Origin: Vitellaria paradoxa
Lineage: Eukaryota; Streptophyta; Magnoliopsida; Ericales; Sapotaceae
Assembly (NCBI GenBank): GCA_019916065.1
Contig: CM034236.1
Span: 59,486,690 to 59,550,689 of the forward strand
Direction: 5' to 3'
DNA: 64,000 bases
Made by a program: the position numbers and the translations under genes. Shown in pieces: positions 24,398 through 35,156 of the stretch. Under the pieces are notes generated by a model. It was not told where the DNA came from, made no database searches, and saw only the letters and a program-made list of their open reading frames with translations. Numbering within the stretch: position 1 is the first letter of the stretch; each line of letters opens with the position of its first letter.

Positions 24398-25689
24398 AGA
24401 ATCTTAAATTCAAATAAACAGTTCCTTAACGTCCATGGCAAGCACAGTTCAAACAACATGCAATAGACACATTGTGGCCCGGGGGGGCTATCAGAGCCAT
24501 ATGATAAAAATACAAAAAATCAAGATCCACCTTTGTGCTCGGAGAAAATAAACCAACATTTATGTAAAAAAGATCAATCTCAAGATACTCGGTTGCTGAT
24601 GGTTTGATACAGCGATTTGAGCTATGTATTCCATTTATCTATGGCAATGTAGTTTTTCATTCCCTTTGACCTGCATCCCACATTAATTTCGTAGTCAATA
24701 TTTATGTCAAAAGAACAAAAAATCATTTGGAATTGCAGGGTGCAGAAATAAAATAAAAAAGGTAACCTGTCACTGCGTTCTAATAGTCGATTGACTTCAT
24801 CAATGTGCCCGTGGATATGATTGTCCAATATTAGAGAAACCAACAATTCCTCTACATCTTTCCTTGGAACATTAACTTCCTGCATTTGAACAAGACCAGG
24901 AAACTGAGCGCAACAGTAAAATAATTAAGAAGCCATTTATAGTTATAAAAATTAAGATAAAATCTGATTTAGATTACTCTAGCGTGTAGATTGCAATTGA
25001 TAAAGCATACAAAAATTGAGATGAATAGTGAAAATCCGTTAAAACTGATTTTCCCACCGTTCGAACGAATTCTGGCCAAAAGCTTTACCTAAATTTTCTA
25101 CATTTTTGTGAACTCTAAATGTGCCTTAAGTTTTCCCTAAAATTATCGTGCACGAGAGATTTTTTGTTTAATAAATTAGGCATAGAACAGAATCTACTAA
25201 TAGAAGAAATAAACTCATTTTCAGAAAGGAGGTTAATAAAACGGTTCAAATCTCTATTGGTTAAATTAATTGAGAACTTTATCATTTGGTAACGAAAGCC
25301 CCCTACCCCGAAAAAAGAAAACCTTTTCTTCTTAAAATAATTAAATCCCAATCATTTCCTTTGAAATGAAGGGGATGCGAATTCTTGTATAAGGCTTGAT
25401 GAGCTTGAGCACCACTTGAGTCCTGACATTCTTCAAGAGATCTTCTAATGTAATTCCGAATAGATGGGTCCTCCATTTTTGTCCTCCAATTTGTCTGCAG
25501 CCAATCCAAACTTCAGTTCACAATTAGAAGGGAGAGTTGCATTATTAGAAGCCATCATACAGATATAGGTGAGTAGTATGAAATCAGTATCAAGTAGCCT
25601 AACCTTTAGGATTTTCTCAAACTCCAATATCTCATTTCGTTGATATGCAGCAATCAGATTTGTCATTGCCAAAACCTCAGGGTCATTTT

Positions 25690-25747
25690 TATATCTTTGG
25701 GAGAGAGAGAGAGCGAGGGGGAGAGAGAGAGAGAGAGAGAGAGAGAG
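25690..25747. repeat. (GA)n microsatellite in CSN2 intron
   Basis: A nearly pure GAGA run directly upstream of exon 5; on the gene strand it forms the polypyrimidine stretch before the splice acceptor. Confidence 0.85.
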
Positions 25748-26475
25748 TTTAGACACCGCATACAAAATTAGGTGAAATACATGAACAAATTTAGACAAGC
25801 TTAAAAACACTTACGGCTTTGCCTCCTGACCATCAAATGGGTTAACTTCAGATTCCATCAACATATTAGCCAGAACCAAATATCTGCAAGAGAGGGGCCA
25901 AAAAAAGTTGAATTTCAGTGTTTAATTTGACTAAAAAGACTACTGTGCATAACATTTAAACACATGAACATATCGTAGACTTCACGAGCAAACTAAATTT
26001 TATTCTTGTTCACCATAGTGTTAAGATTTCATTAGTTCTCTTTGCTCTCGATGCTAATTCAATTGAAGGTAATATTTTCTATTTTAAATAGAACATTAAT
26101 TTCACATAACGAAATTCAACTTTAAAGCAGAAGAGACTCTATGCCTGAACAGGGTATGAAACTAATGAGTTTGCAAAATCAGTGGCTGCACTGGATCTGC
26201 CTATGGTTCCCAGCTTCATCGTAATTCTTAAATGCTTCAAAGAAATCAGTGGCTGCTTCAGCCCACTACTGTTATGGCATATGCATTTTCCCTTTACACT
26301 TGCATATAATTCCCATGATTCTAGGGTGGGGTATAGCTGACTTGATTGATAGTGCCTTTTGGATGAGCTGCATTAATTCATTTATAAAAATTAAGTTCAA
26401 TAGATATACACAAAACTGGAGAACAAAGGGACATACACTAATGAACACAGATATTGCCTTTGACAAACTACTGTT

Positions 26476-26567
26476 AAATATCAAACCACATCCACCAACC
26501 ACATATAAATATCTACAGATATCACAATAAATTAAATATCAAGCCACATCCACCAACCACATATAAG
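26476..26567. repeat. Short tandem duplication in CSN2 intron
   Basis: The phrase CCACATCCACCAACCACATA occurs twice, about 59 bp apart, in the intron between exons 2 and 3. Confidence 0.7.
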
Positions 26568-27071
26568 GTTGCTATGATAAGAAAGACACGACAACTTGCA
26601 CCACTTGGGAAAGATGAAAAATACAGTTAAGCTCCTACCCCCAAGAACCAGCAAGAAAAGAACAATTACATTGATACCATATATTCTTAATGGGCAGAAT
26701 CAAAGACACATTGTGGACTTACAACTGTACGTCTGTAACATGCCATCCCCAAAATTAACCCAGTCATGCAAAAACTAAACAATTTCTTACCTTGACCTTT
26801 TTGTTATTCTTCGTTGCAGTGTACATGTGAATCTCAATTGCATACACCTCCAAGAGTTGTGTGCCTTTCGTTTGATCATCTATACCATCTTCTTTTTGAC
26901 AAGATTTGTGTAGTTCCTTCAAGATCTAATTAGATGCAATGAATTATTTTCATTATCGTTTGGTAAAATAGACAGCAATGTCATATAAACAAGTACTTTA
27001 CTCATTTGCCCATATACACCCATATCAAACCAAATCTTGCAGAGCTTTAGATTTGTCTTAAACCAGAGCCT

Positions 27072-29984
27072 CTGTGCAGGAGAGTGCAGTATTGATACCT
27101 TTGTGTTGCCCAAAAAAAATTAAAAATAACAAAAAAACTAAAAATAAACAAACAAACAATTATGCACATTTTTCCCCTTTTCAATTGGATATTTCGATCC
27201 TCGATTGGATCCCATAAACCCCTTTAATGATCCAATGCAGGGTCTCAATCTTAACAACCTTGATAATGAGAACAATGGTCAAAACAAATGGACCGTAACT
27301 GAGAAAAATCCAAACATAAGACAAGCCTTTCAACACAGTGAAGCACAAGCAGTAGCTTACTACATGTAAGGCATATTAAACAACGATGACATTTCATCTC
27401 ATGTTCACACAGGCAGAATAATTGTGTATCTGAGATAGGGTTTTTTTTTTTTTTTAAATTACAGTTCCTATCATATTATGAACATGTATACTATGAACTT
27501 AACATTTCAAATTGTTCAAAACCAAGTTAAGAAATAGGTATTAGGAAAATGTAACCCAAAAGAGGAAGGAGAGAAAACATAGAAGAGGAGACCATCATTT
27601 AATGTTTCCAACTAATATTCCTTTTTGAGCTGAAAACATAGTTCTGTCTACTGAAAACATTAGACCTTAGAGCAGAGAGAGAACAAATGAATTCACTACA
27701 TCAAACATACATCACATTTGCAGATAAGGGAACCACAAAGTAAAATGACAGACAACATATAATTGTATACTAGATTAATTAAATAAAAAAAACATCTTTC
27801 ATCACTGCAAAAGTTTAATGAAAATAAATATGGATTGCCCATTTGGTCAAGGTGCACGCAAGCTGACTTAGACAGCTTGAGTTATCAAAGAGAGAGAAAG
27901 AGATAGAGAGAGACATACATGAAGTGACTGCCATGTAACTGGCAGAGCTTCTGTCATCATCATCAATGGCTGGTAATTGCACTCGAGGAGGCATTTAATT
28001 AGCAGCGATGTTCAGTATTTGTAGCATCTCTCCCAAAATCAGCAAACAACCTTTAAAGGAGATCATCTGAGGAAGTTCCAAAACAAAAGCAGTAATTTTG
28101 GGTTTCATGTATTTCACGTCTAACCACCTAAAGAGTTTTCCTCAGCAGAAGTACAGCATGAACAAACAAAAATGTGATGCAACGAAATTCTATTTTCCCA
28201 AGCCCTTTTGACATAAATGATATCAAAATGTCGAAACGATTTTTTTATCCAACAGTAATGTGCCAATTTTTTTTAGCAAATCAGTATAAATACTAGTCAT
28301 AGACTGAACAACATACATGTCGTCAATGAAGCCACGTTTTTAGGCCACAATGGTCTGGAATCCAATAGAAAACCTGCAGGAATTCAGAGCTACGAGTCAA
28401 AAACAAAAGCACCATTTTCCATTCATGGGCCTTCAACAGTGAACATGAATGTAATTGGCAGCAAAACAATAATGATACAGTGAAAGCGAAAGAATCAACT
28501 GTTTCCATGTTAACATATAAAATCAAACAACTTGAAATCCAACTATGAAACGTTTGGTACTACTACAAAAGAAAAAAGATCATTCAACTTCACAGGAGAT
28601 CCCTATGATAAATCTGAGAAATAAACAAATATAGCGTGCATAAAGTGCCGAATTCGAGAGCAATGCATAACAGATGCACTAGTAAACAAAAAAGAAATAC
28701 AAGGTTGACATCGTTAGTGGTTGGAATTTTCCATTCAACTGGGAGCGAGTGAATTGGCCAAACAAAAAAATGAGCACCAACTGTAAGTCCAGACGCCTGT
28801 AGGTAGTACCGGCCAGCACTACAAAACAGAACAAGAAAGTGATTGTTTTAAATCAAAACCATAGTTACCCTATCTAAAATTTTAATGCATTATGATATAT
28901 AATTAGAAAACTGAAAAATCTCTAGTAAATACAGTACTTCAAAGGAGACACTACGTGCTTTTGAAAAGGCATAGGTTGACCCGTTATTTGACTGTATAGG
29001 ACATTTATAATATAAATCGGGCAGAAGTGGAGGTCTGCGACAACTTAGTTCTCTATCGTTGTCGTGTATATATATAAATTGTAGAATTAGCAATATTGCA
29101 CCACTTAGGTGGGAATACACGTGAATGACAAATAATTGCAATGTGTTAGGACCATATAGGGTATAAATAAGGGTACATCCCCAGTAAAAGCATTAGTCCA
29201 AGGCTTGCATTGTTGCGTGAGCAGAAGCAACATCTATGGACAATTCTCTCAAAGCCGACAAAACACCAACATTGAAATAACTACATTGAAATTGATGAAT
29301 TTTGCTATATATCTAATTTTCCACCCTCTCCTTAGTTTACATATTGTTCAGTTGATTGCTCTTTTAGAGGATAACAAAAACAAAAGGAAAAGAAAGGGTG
29401 GATTATTTTCTAGACCTGTCCTTTGAATGAGGAAGACCTATTACCCCCCCTTTTTTTAAATGCTTGACTACACATAGCAAGAAATTTTTATAGATATGTC
29501 ATATTCCATGCAAACTACAGTATGTACCCCTGCTCTCTCTTCATACATATTTATCGTAATGGTTCAAAAAGCTCTTCAATTTAATATCCTTTATATATAT
29601 ATATATACACCAAATTTGTTAGTCATATACTTATATATATATAGCTATTTCTTACTGTATGTTTGGGTTACATTATAGGTCTTTTAATTACTCAGAAATG
29701 GGATAATACAATTTTGGAGAGCATTTTGTAAAGCTTAGAAGGTGAAACTGGAAAATACAGAGAAATAAGAAACCCGCCCAGAAAAGAAGGAACGGCATAG
29801 GGCTTAAGTAGTTGTTCAATTCGACCTAAGTGTAAACATGAACTCAGGGGATAAAAGTAATCGACTCTATTGGGCATATATGATGTATTACTTAGTAAAA
29901 GTGTGAACACTTTAAAGATCTAACCATGTCAAGGGCCTCTAACAAGATAGATAGATGGTTACCTTAATGACGGAGATGCACTTA
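27072..29984. other. Harbinger cargo, unassigned; possible further exons on minus strand
   Basis: I see no more CSN2 exons upstream of 27071. Three minus-strand stretches look exon-like: 28080-27930 (ISFKGCLLILGEMLQILNI; then, after a frame change, CNYQPLMMMTEALPVTW), 28804-28740 (preceded by TTTTGTAG), and 29055-28935 (RPPLLPDLYYKCPIQSNNG, followed by a GT). I do not recognise the gene. Low-complexity AT runs and a (TA)n at 29588-29607 fill the rest. Confidence 0.35.
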
Positions 29985-31142
29985 TCTATGGGGGCCCTTG
30001 GTTGTTATCCCACTGGCCCGGGGGAAAGCTCGGCCACTATTCACCCATCCACCTTGCCTATAGCTGTTGGTTGGCATACATTTGGTGCACCTCCGATCGC
30101 ATGACGTCGATGGAGTGCCGCTGGTAGTCCCTCCAGTATGCAGCTGCAGCGTGCTCTTGCTCCATTGAGTGGCGGTGGAGTTTTCTCCATTCAACGTTCG
30201 CTTGCTGCTCCTACTCAAATCGCAATGACAGGGCATCCAATCGTGCCGATATGTCTAAAGATGAGCTGCCGGCCCCTGTGTCTGTTGCCGCAGTCTATTC
30301 GGCTGTCTTCCTGTGCTTACGTTGGGAAAGAGATCTATTCAGCGTATTTTTGTCAATTTACTTTTCTTGTGGCAGCATCTTCTCATTGGGTGCTATGCGA
30401 ATACCATCCTGTCTTGCACACTTTGTTATGAACAAGCCGAAGGGGAGGGAAGCTGGGTTACGAGCATTTGATAAGTGGGAGTTTATAACCTCCCCAATCA
30501 GACACCTAGCGCATATGGCCCTACCAATCATGATGGCTACCAGTAACGACGCCCTTTCAATTGTTAGGTCAGATGTGCATTTCTGTGGAATCAACGACGA
30601 TGCAGAGACGATGTTGAGAATACGGTATTCATCTTTCAACTCCTGTTGCGGGTATGTTGCTGTGGTCCACAAAGTACTGTGCTTGCTAATGAGGGGAAGG
30701 ATATCTACGGTGTCATACTCATCACCATAGTGATACTCAGGATCCCGAACAACTGGTAGGTGGAGGAGGGTGCTAAAATATGTAGGCCCAATGACGTAGT
30801 CTCTTCCTCATAGCTTCGACGAAATGTGTGGCCCATCAGGATAGAACTCAATTTCTTTCAAGTTTGCATAGAACTCACGCACGAGTTCTTCGCAGGCCTG
30901 GCCCTCCGGCTCAAGAATGTGCGCCATCTATGCCGCTCAAGCTCACGCACGGTGCTAAGACTACGAATTGCTAGGTCGTCGAAGGCCAGCAATCGCTTGA
31001 CGACTACAGCCTTCTTGGAGTACTGGTTTGTGTACTTCGCTTGCACATCTTTGCTGGTGAATCTGCGGCGATCATATCTTGTTTTCTTCCCAGGGGCCTT
31101 TTTCGCTAGATGCTTGATACGCCTGCCAATGGAGGATGCCAT
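29985..31142 (-). pseudogene. Athila-type second-ORF protein (putative plant transposon protein family), decayed
   Basis: The start is the ATG at 31142, giving a basic N-terminus, then a frameshift near 30907. The core block follows (ELVREFYANLKE, later GPTYFSTLLHLP, then ASLPFGLFITK) and a charged helical tail. Three in-frame stops break the second part (TGA, TAA, TAG). The same blocks in the same order and spacing occur in the intact 361-codon ORF at 53245 (LVREFFANFKE, later TPDDLAQVFQLP, then TALPFGGALTEIF), so the two are homologous. The function of this family is unknown. No LTR or pol was found next to it, so it is either the remnant of an old retroelement or a transduplicated copy. 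Confidence 0.75.
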
Positions 31143-32014
31143 GCCTGTAGTAACGCCCAAAAAAACCAAAACAAGAAAGAAAGGTTAATAACTCAACATA
31201 AGTATGTCCAAAGAAAATGATAATGCAAGGTGTTACGTCGAACTTTGCTGTTGGAAAATAAAAACTTATGACAAGTAAATTTGATATAATGGTTGAATGT
31301 ATGTATAAAAGAGACACGATTGTCAAATTTTAATTGACAATTTTAGAGTGCGACGTGAAGGAAAATATATGGTACAAATATCAGTTTCTCTTTTTTACAA
31401 AAATCTAGTAAAATTCGTTGGATCTAACTTTGATAATGCATGTAAGAAGTTTAACTTTGTTTAGAATTTTAAAAGATAGAAACTGTTAGCGTTCATTTGG
31501 GGAAATGTTGAGTTATTTTTTGAAATTCAAAGAAATGAACATTTGGTTTAAAGCGAAATTATTAGAAAATGTATTTACAAAATCTGGTGGTTATGTATTT
31601 GGTTGTTACTAATTTAAGTAAAGCAAACCAGTATAATACACAACCATCATAAGTTTTCAACGAAAATAACATAATACACCCAACCACATGCATAGGCATG
31701 AAAAGAAAAAGGTATAAAGTTCCTAATCAGCACAACAATAAATAGAGCTCTTGTTGTATAGTAAGAAAACCAAGATGACCATTAAATCATTTGCAAACAA
31801 AGCAAGTGAAGTCACAACCGCAGCAGCTTTGTTGAATGAAGTATCTTCACTTAGCCTGTTTACCCTAATTTGTGGAATTGCAACTATAACGGATGATCAG
31901 TTTGGATTTATGGTAGGAAATCAACTATAAAAGTAAGCTACCTATTAGCATGATTTATGAAGAGAGACAGGAAAAAAAGAAAAAAATCTGCATATGAATT
32001 TTATAGATTTAGGA
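31143..32014. other. Harbinger cargo, no gene seen
   Basis: AT-rich sequence without an ORF above background or a repeat that I recognise. Confidence 0.45.
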
Positions 32015-32880
32015 AAAAACTTATAATCAGGTGCCTAGAGATTTGCTTTGGTAGGCGTTGAGTAGTAAGGGTGTTACATTTAAGCATGTTGGGATGAAAC
32101 AAAATACGAATAGTGGAGCTTTGCTATTTGTTGAGGTCAAATGTTGGGGACACTAGTGAATTTTCTACAGCAAGATGTCTTTGTCATAATTCGGTATTTA
32201 GTCCCTATATTTTTTGCTTTAGTTATGATAAACTAACTAGACATATATAAGAAGAAATATTACGGTGTACGTTGTTTGGTAATCTTATAGTTTTAGCAGA
32301 CGAAATGAAAGATGAAGTGAATTGTGAGTTAAAGGTGTGGAGAGAAGCATTAGAATTATGCAAATTTAGGATAAGAAGGACTAAATTTGAGTATACAGCT
32401 TGTAAACTTAGCAGTAACAAAAAGTACAAATAAGGAATGATTAGCATTAAAGTCAAAAATACTTAAAAACGAAAAAGTTCAATACGTAGGCCTATTATTC
32501 AAGCTGGGGTAGTGATTAGTAAAGAGGTTACACAGTGAATGAAAATTAGGTGGGTTAAGTGGAGGAATGCTGCAAATATCTTATGTGATCGTCGAATATT
32601 TGTAACTTTAACAAGTAAGTTTTGTAGAACAATGGTTAGAGCTACTATATTATGTGGTTCTAAATGTTGGTCAATGCACCAATTAGGAAGAGTGATCATA
32701 GTATCCAAATCACGAGTAAAGTGAGGGAACTAAGTACAGCAAAAGTAATATGGATAGAAATGGTAAGGAAATATATGGCGCGACATGTTTTGATGGAAGG
32801 AAATGGTCCTTAGCCAAACAAAATGGAGAAAAGGCTGAGTTGAGCTGGTTTCAAGTTTCCTAGTTTGCCAAAGATGACCA
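32015..32880 (+). mobile_element. Non-LTR retrotransposon (LINE) reverse-transcriptase remnant
   Basis: Fragments in the plus-strand frames match the C-terminal half of plant LINE RTs, in order: QVPRDLLW near 32032, SPYIFCF near 32200, LADEMKDEVNCELKVWREAL (32290-32349), RTKFEYTACKLS, then WVKWRNAANILCDRR (32552-32596) and RATILCGSKCW (32637-32669). Frame breaks and stops are frequent. It is a dead, 5'-truncated copy. Confidence 0.8.
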
Positions 32881-33679
32881 ATTATTACTACCTGAAGAAG
32901 TGCGATAACCCAAATAAATCATTAACTGACTAATCTAATCAACAAAAGTCATAAAACTTTCACACGTACATCTGTTTAAGGGAAAGGCAATTCGAAGTAA
33001 AAGGAGGGCCATAACAGCTACAAGTGTTAAGACTAAACAAGGCCACAAGGACTAAGAAAATAGTCTAAGCCATTGTTTTATATTAATTTTAATTTCATAT
33101 ATAGAGTATCATTAGCAGGAAATTTCCTAGCATGTACAATGTTGTTATCATCCAGAAAATTGGCATAAAGAAAAGGAGAACTGATGTGCAAATATATTTG
33201 ATTTGATTATTCTAACAAGATTTTCATTTTTTATAGCGTAAGCATTCTTGATAGAGTGGCCAATCAATGCTGTTAAGGGTTAAGTTGTGATTAAATCATT
33301 AATTTCTTTTGTTTCTATCCCTCACCTAAAACTGCATTGGAATTAAAACATATGATATAATAGATAAGCTCAGTTGCCGGTTAGTGGATTAATTAGAAGA
33401 AGTTAAAAATTTTTTTGTATTCCACTGATAGCAAATAGAGTTACCAACATAGACCCCAGTGGTAGCATTGGCTTTGGGGCTTCACCAATGAGAGAAAGAG
33501 GCTTTGGTGGAGGGTGGTTGCCTGCAAAGATGGCCTTGAATGGGGAGAGTTGTATTCTTTTCCACTGAAAGGGGCTTATGTAGTGAGCTTTTTGAAGCGA
33601 ATTAGTCGGTTGTGGGAAATATTTACTGAGAATTTGGTGTAGCATGTTCATAGGAGTAACAGAATTCAAACAGGGAGCT
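32881..33679. other. Harbinger cargo, one unassigned ORF
   Basis: An 88-codon minus-strand ORF (33669-33403) borders the copia fragment and may be part of it, but I see no diagnostic motif. The remainder shows nothing recognisable. Confidence 0.35.
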
Positions 33680-33950
33680 GGTTTCAGGTTTCGCGGCTGG
33701 TGTCAATATGTTTAGTTTGAGCATGAAACACAGGATTTGCTGAGAGATAAGTAGCTCCAATGTTATCACACCATAACAACGGAGGCACTGTTGGTTTGAG
33801 ACACAGTTTAGTCAACAATGAACACAACCATTGTAGCTCATAAGAAGTATTGGCAAGAGACTTATATTCAGCTTTGGAACTACTTCTACCAACAATTTTC
33901 TGTTGTTTGCAACTCCATGAAATAAGAGTATGCCCAAGATAATTAGATAG
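33680..33950 (-). mobile_element. Ty1/copia RNase H remnant
   Basis: The minus-strand translation has the copia RNase H signature: [20 protein letters not shown], then [17 protein letters not shown], and [12 protein letters not shown]. It ends soon after. No LTR was identified around it. Confidence 0.8.
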
Positions 33951-34673
33951 TAGGCATTAATTGATTTCCAGTTGGGGTCAATTGACCCCCTGCCCCCATG
34001 TGCATCTACCCCTGAGGACGTCCAGTTAATTAATTCTCATTATGTAGTTCTCTATCAGAATTTCCTATTTCGTATGATTTGCCCCAACAGATTGATGTCA
34101 AATTCATATTTGAGATGCATCAAGAACAAGATGAATGAAAATGGGCAAAAGTAAATTCCAGACAAATGGCTTCAATGCTAAGTCTCATATATCAACAAAT
34201 CCAATTAAGACCCTAGAATAATTCTAATAAGCTTTGGTAATTCACAAATACAAATAGAGATGGGCGAAAATCTAGAAATAGGGAAGTTGCAGAGATGGCA
34301 TACCTGAAAATGAGGGAGTTGCAGAGATGGAACCCCAAATTGGTGGTCGGTAAGAGTATGTTCCCGTGTTCATTGGAAAGAAATTCCCAGGCGAGGTCAA
34401 GTTTAGGCTCCTTTTCTTTGTCCTACAAACCCTAGCGAGAAAGGGTTAGTTAGCTTAAATACAAATTGTGTGTAAATATGGTAGCCATTGGACAAACCAA
34501 ACAACATACCTCAGTCAAGTTAGGCGGGTCTCATACTCTTATTGGCTTCCAATAGGCTGCGGCGTCACTGGATTAGAGGTGGCATTCACCGTCGGCCATA
34601 GAGGAAGAAAGGGGGAACGAAGAATAGAGGACCCCTGGGGCGGTTTTTCCGACGCTAGTGTTTATGGATGAAC
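33951..34673. other. Harbinger right-arm spacer
   Basis: No gene seen. A short direct repeat (GGGAAGTTGCAGAGATGG, then GGGAGTTGCAGAGATGG) lies at 34282-34333. Confidence 0.45.
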
Positions 34674-34910
34674 CATGGGAACGAAATAAATAGAAACCGT
34701 TCCCACGGATTAGCAAGTCCCAAGATAGTCAGGGTGTTGACGGGGAGTATACAAGGGTTTGGGTTTTTGTGCCCACGTTAAAATGTTAGAACGCACCCAT
34801 GGCATTCTGTTCCCACGAACCTGGTTTTATCAGACGTAAGCCATCCTCGCCTAGAGGAGTTCAATATTGTAAGTCGTGGGAACGATGTAAGGCAAACTGT
34901 TCCCACGGTT
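34674..34910 (-). promoter_or_regulatory. Right subterminal repeat cluster of Harbinger
   Basis: Motif copies lie at 34674 (CCATGGGAACG), 34696 (ACCGTTCCCACGGATT), 34785, 34807 (CTGTTCCCACGAAC), 34874 (TCGTGGGAACGAT) and 34895 (ACTGTTCCCACGGTT). They are the reverse-complement counterparts of the left cluster and support the element boundaries. Confidence 0.7.
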
Positions 34911-35111
34911 TTGTGGGCCTGGCCACTATGGTACTCATTCGGAAGCTTTTAATTTAGAACATGATTGCTAAAAAACATTTGTGCACTTGCTTACTCTAAT
35001 GTCAGATTTTTAAAATTTTTAAACAAAATATTGAAGTTTTTTTAAATTAGTAAAAGTGAGAATGTGAAAATGTGTGATAGAGAGTTTTAGTGATTTTTAG
35101 AAGTTGTTAGA

Positions 35112-35156
35112 GTTTTATTTTGACTTATCTTATTTGTTAGGACACCAAACAGGCCC
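35112..35156 (-). repeat. Right terminal inverted repeat of Harbinger
   Basis: Read inward on the minus strand it begins GGGCCTGTTTGG and pairs with 19343-19387; TAA follows at 35157. Confidence 0.85.

Larger units (their letters stand above)
24580..27071 (-). pseudogene. CSN2: COP9 signalosome subunit 2 gene fragment captured by Harbinger (C-terminal half, eight exons)
   Basis: CSN2 is a PCI-domain subunit of the COP9 signalosome, which removes NEDD8/RUB from cullins. Exons read on the minus strand: 27071-26997 (RLWFKTNLKLCKIWFDMG), 26925-26791 ([10 protein letters not shown], then LLEVYAIEI), 26370-26188 (KSAIPHPRIMGII, then AATDFFEAFKNYDEAG), 25883-25815 ([19 protein letters not shown]), 25694-25604 ([14 protein letters not shown]), 25494-25359 (DPSIRNYI), 24879-24767 (ELLVSLILDN) and 24670-24580 (DKWNT). 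Most junctions keep GT-AG, so it was copied as genomic DNA, not cDNA. The N-terminal half is missing. Damage: TAA and TAG in exon 3, a one-base insertion near 25450, a splice donor now GA after exon 6, and TAG for Gln in the last exon. It runs opposite to the transposase. Confidence 0.94.
19343..35156. mobile_element. PIF/Harbinger DNA transposon, 15.8 kb, with captured CSN2 gene fragment
   Basis: The ends carry about 45-bp imperfect terminal inverted repeats (roughly 33 of 45 positions match by eye). The outer bases are GGCTGCGTTTGG on the left and GGGCCTGTTTGG on the right, read inward. A 3-bp TAA duplication flanks it (19340-19342, 35157-35159), as expected for this superfamily. Both flanks are the two halves of one LTR (element E), so everything between arrived as an insertion or inserted later. 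It encodes the two Harbinger proteins (Myb-like ORF1 at 20519, DDE transposase at 22081). The element is several times longer than a usual Harbinger because of cargo: CSN2 exons (24580-27071), an Athila-type ORF (29985-31142), and LINE and copia remnants. Confidence 0.9.

Noticed and set aside
24580..27071. An active host CSN2 gene
   Set aside because: The N-terminal half is missing, several exons have stops or a shift, one splice donor is broken, and the whole block lies within a transposon inserted in an LTR.
30138..30730. Plus-strand ORFs of 97 and 159 codons
   Set aside because: Antisense to the decayed Athila-type protein at 29985-31142, which carries the recognisable blocks.
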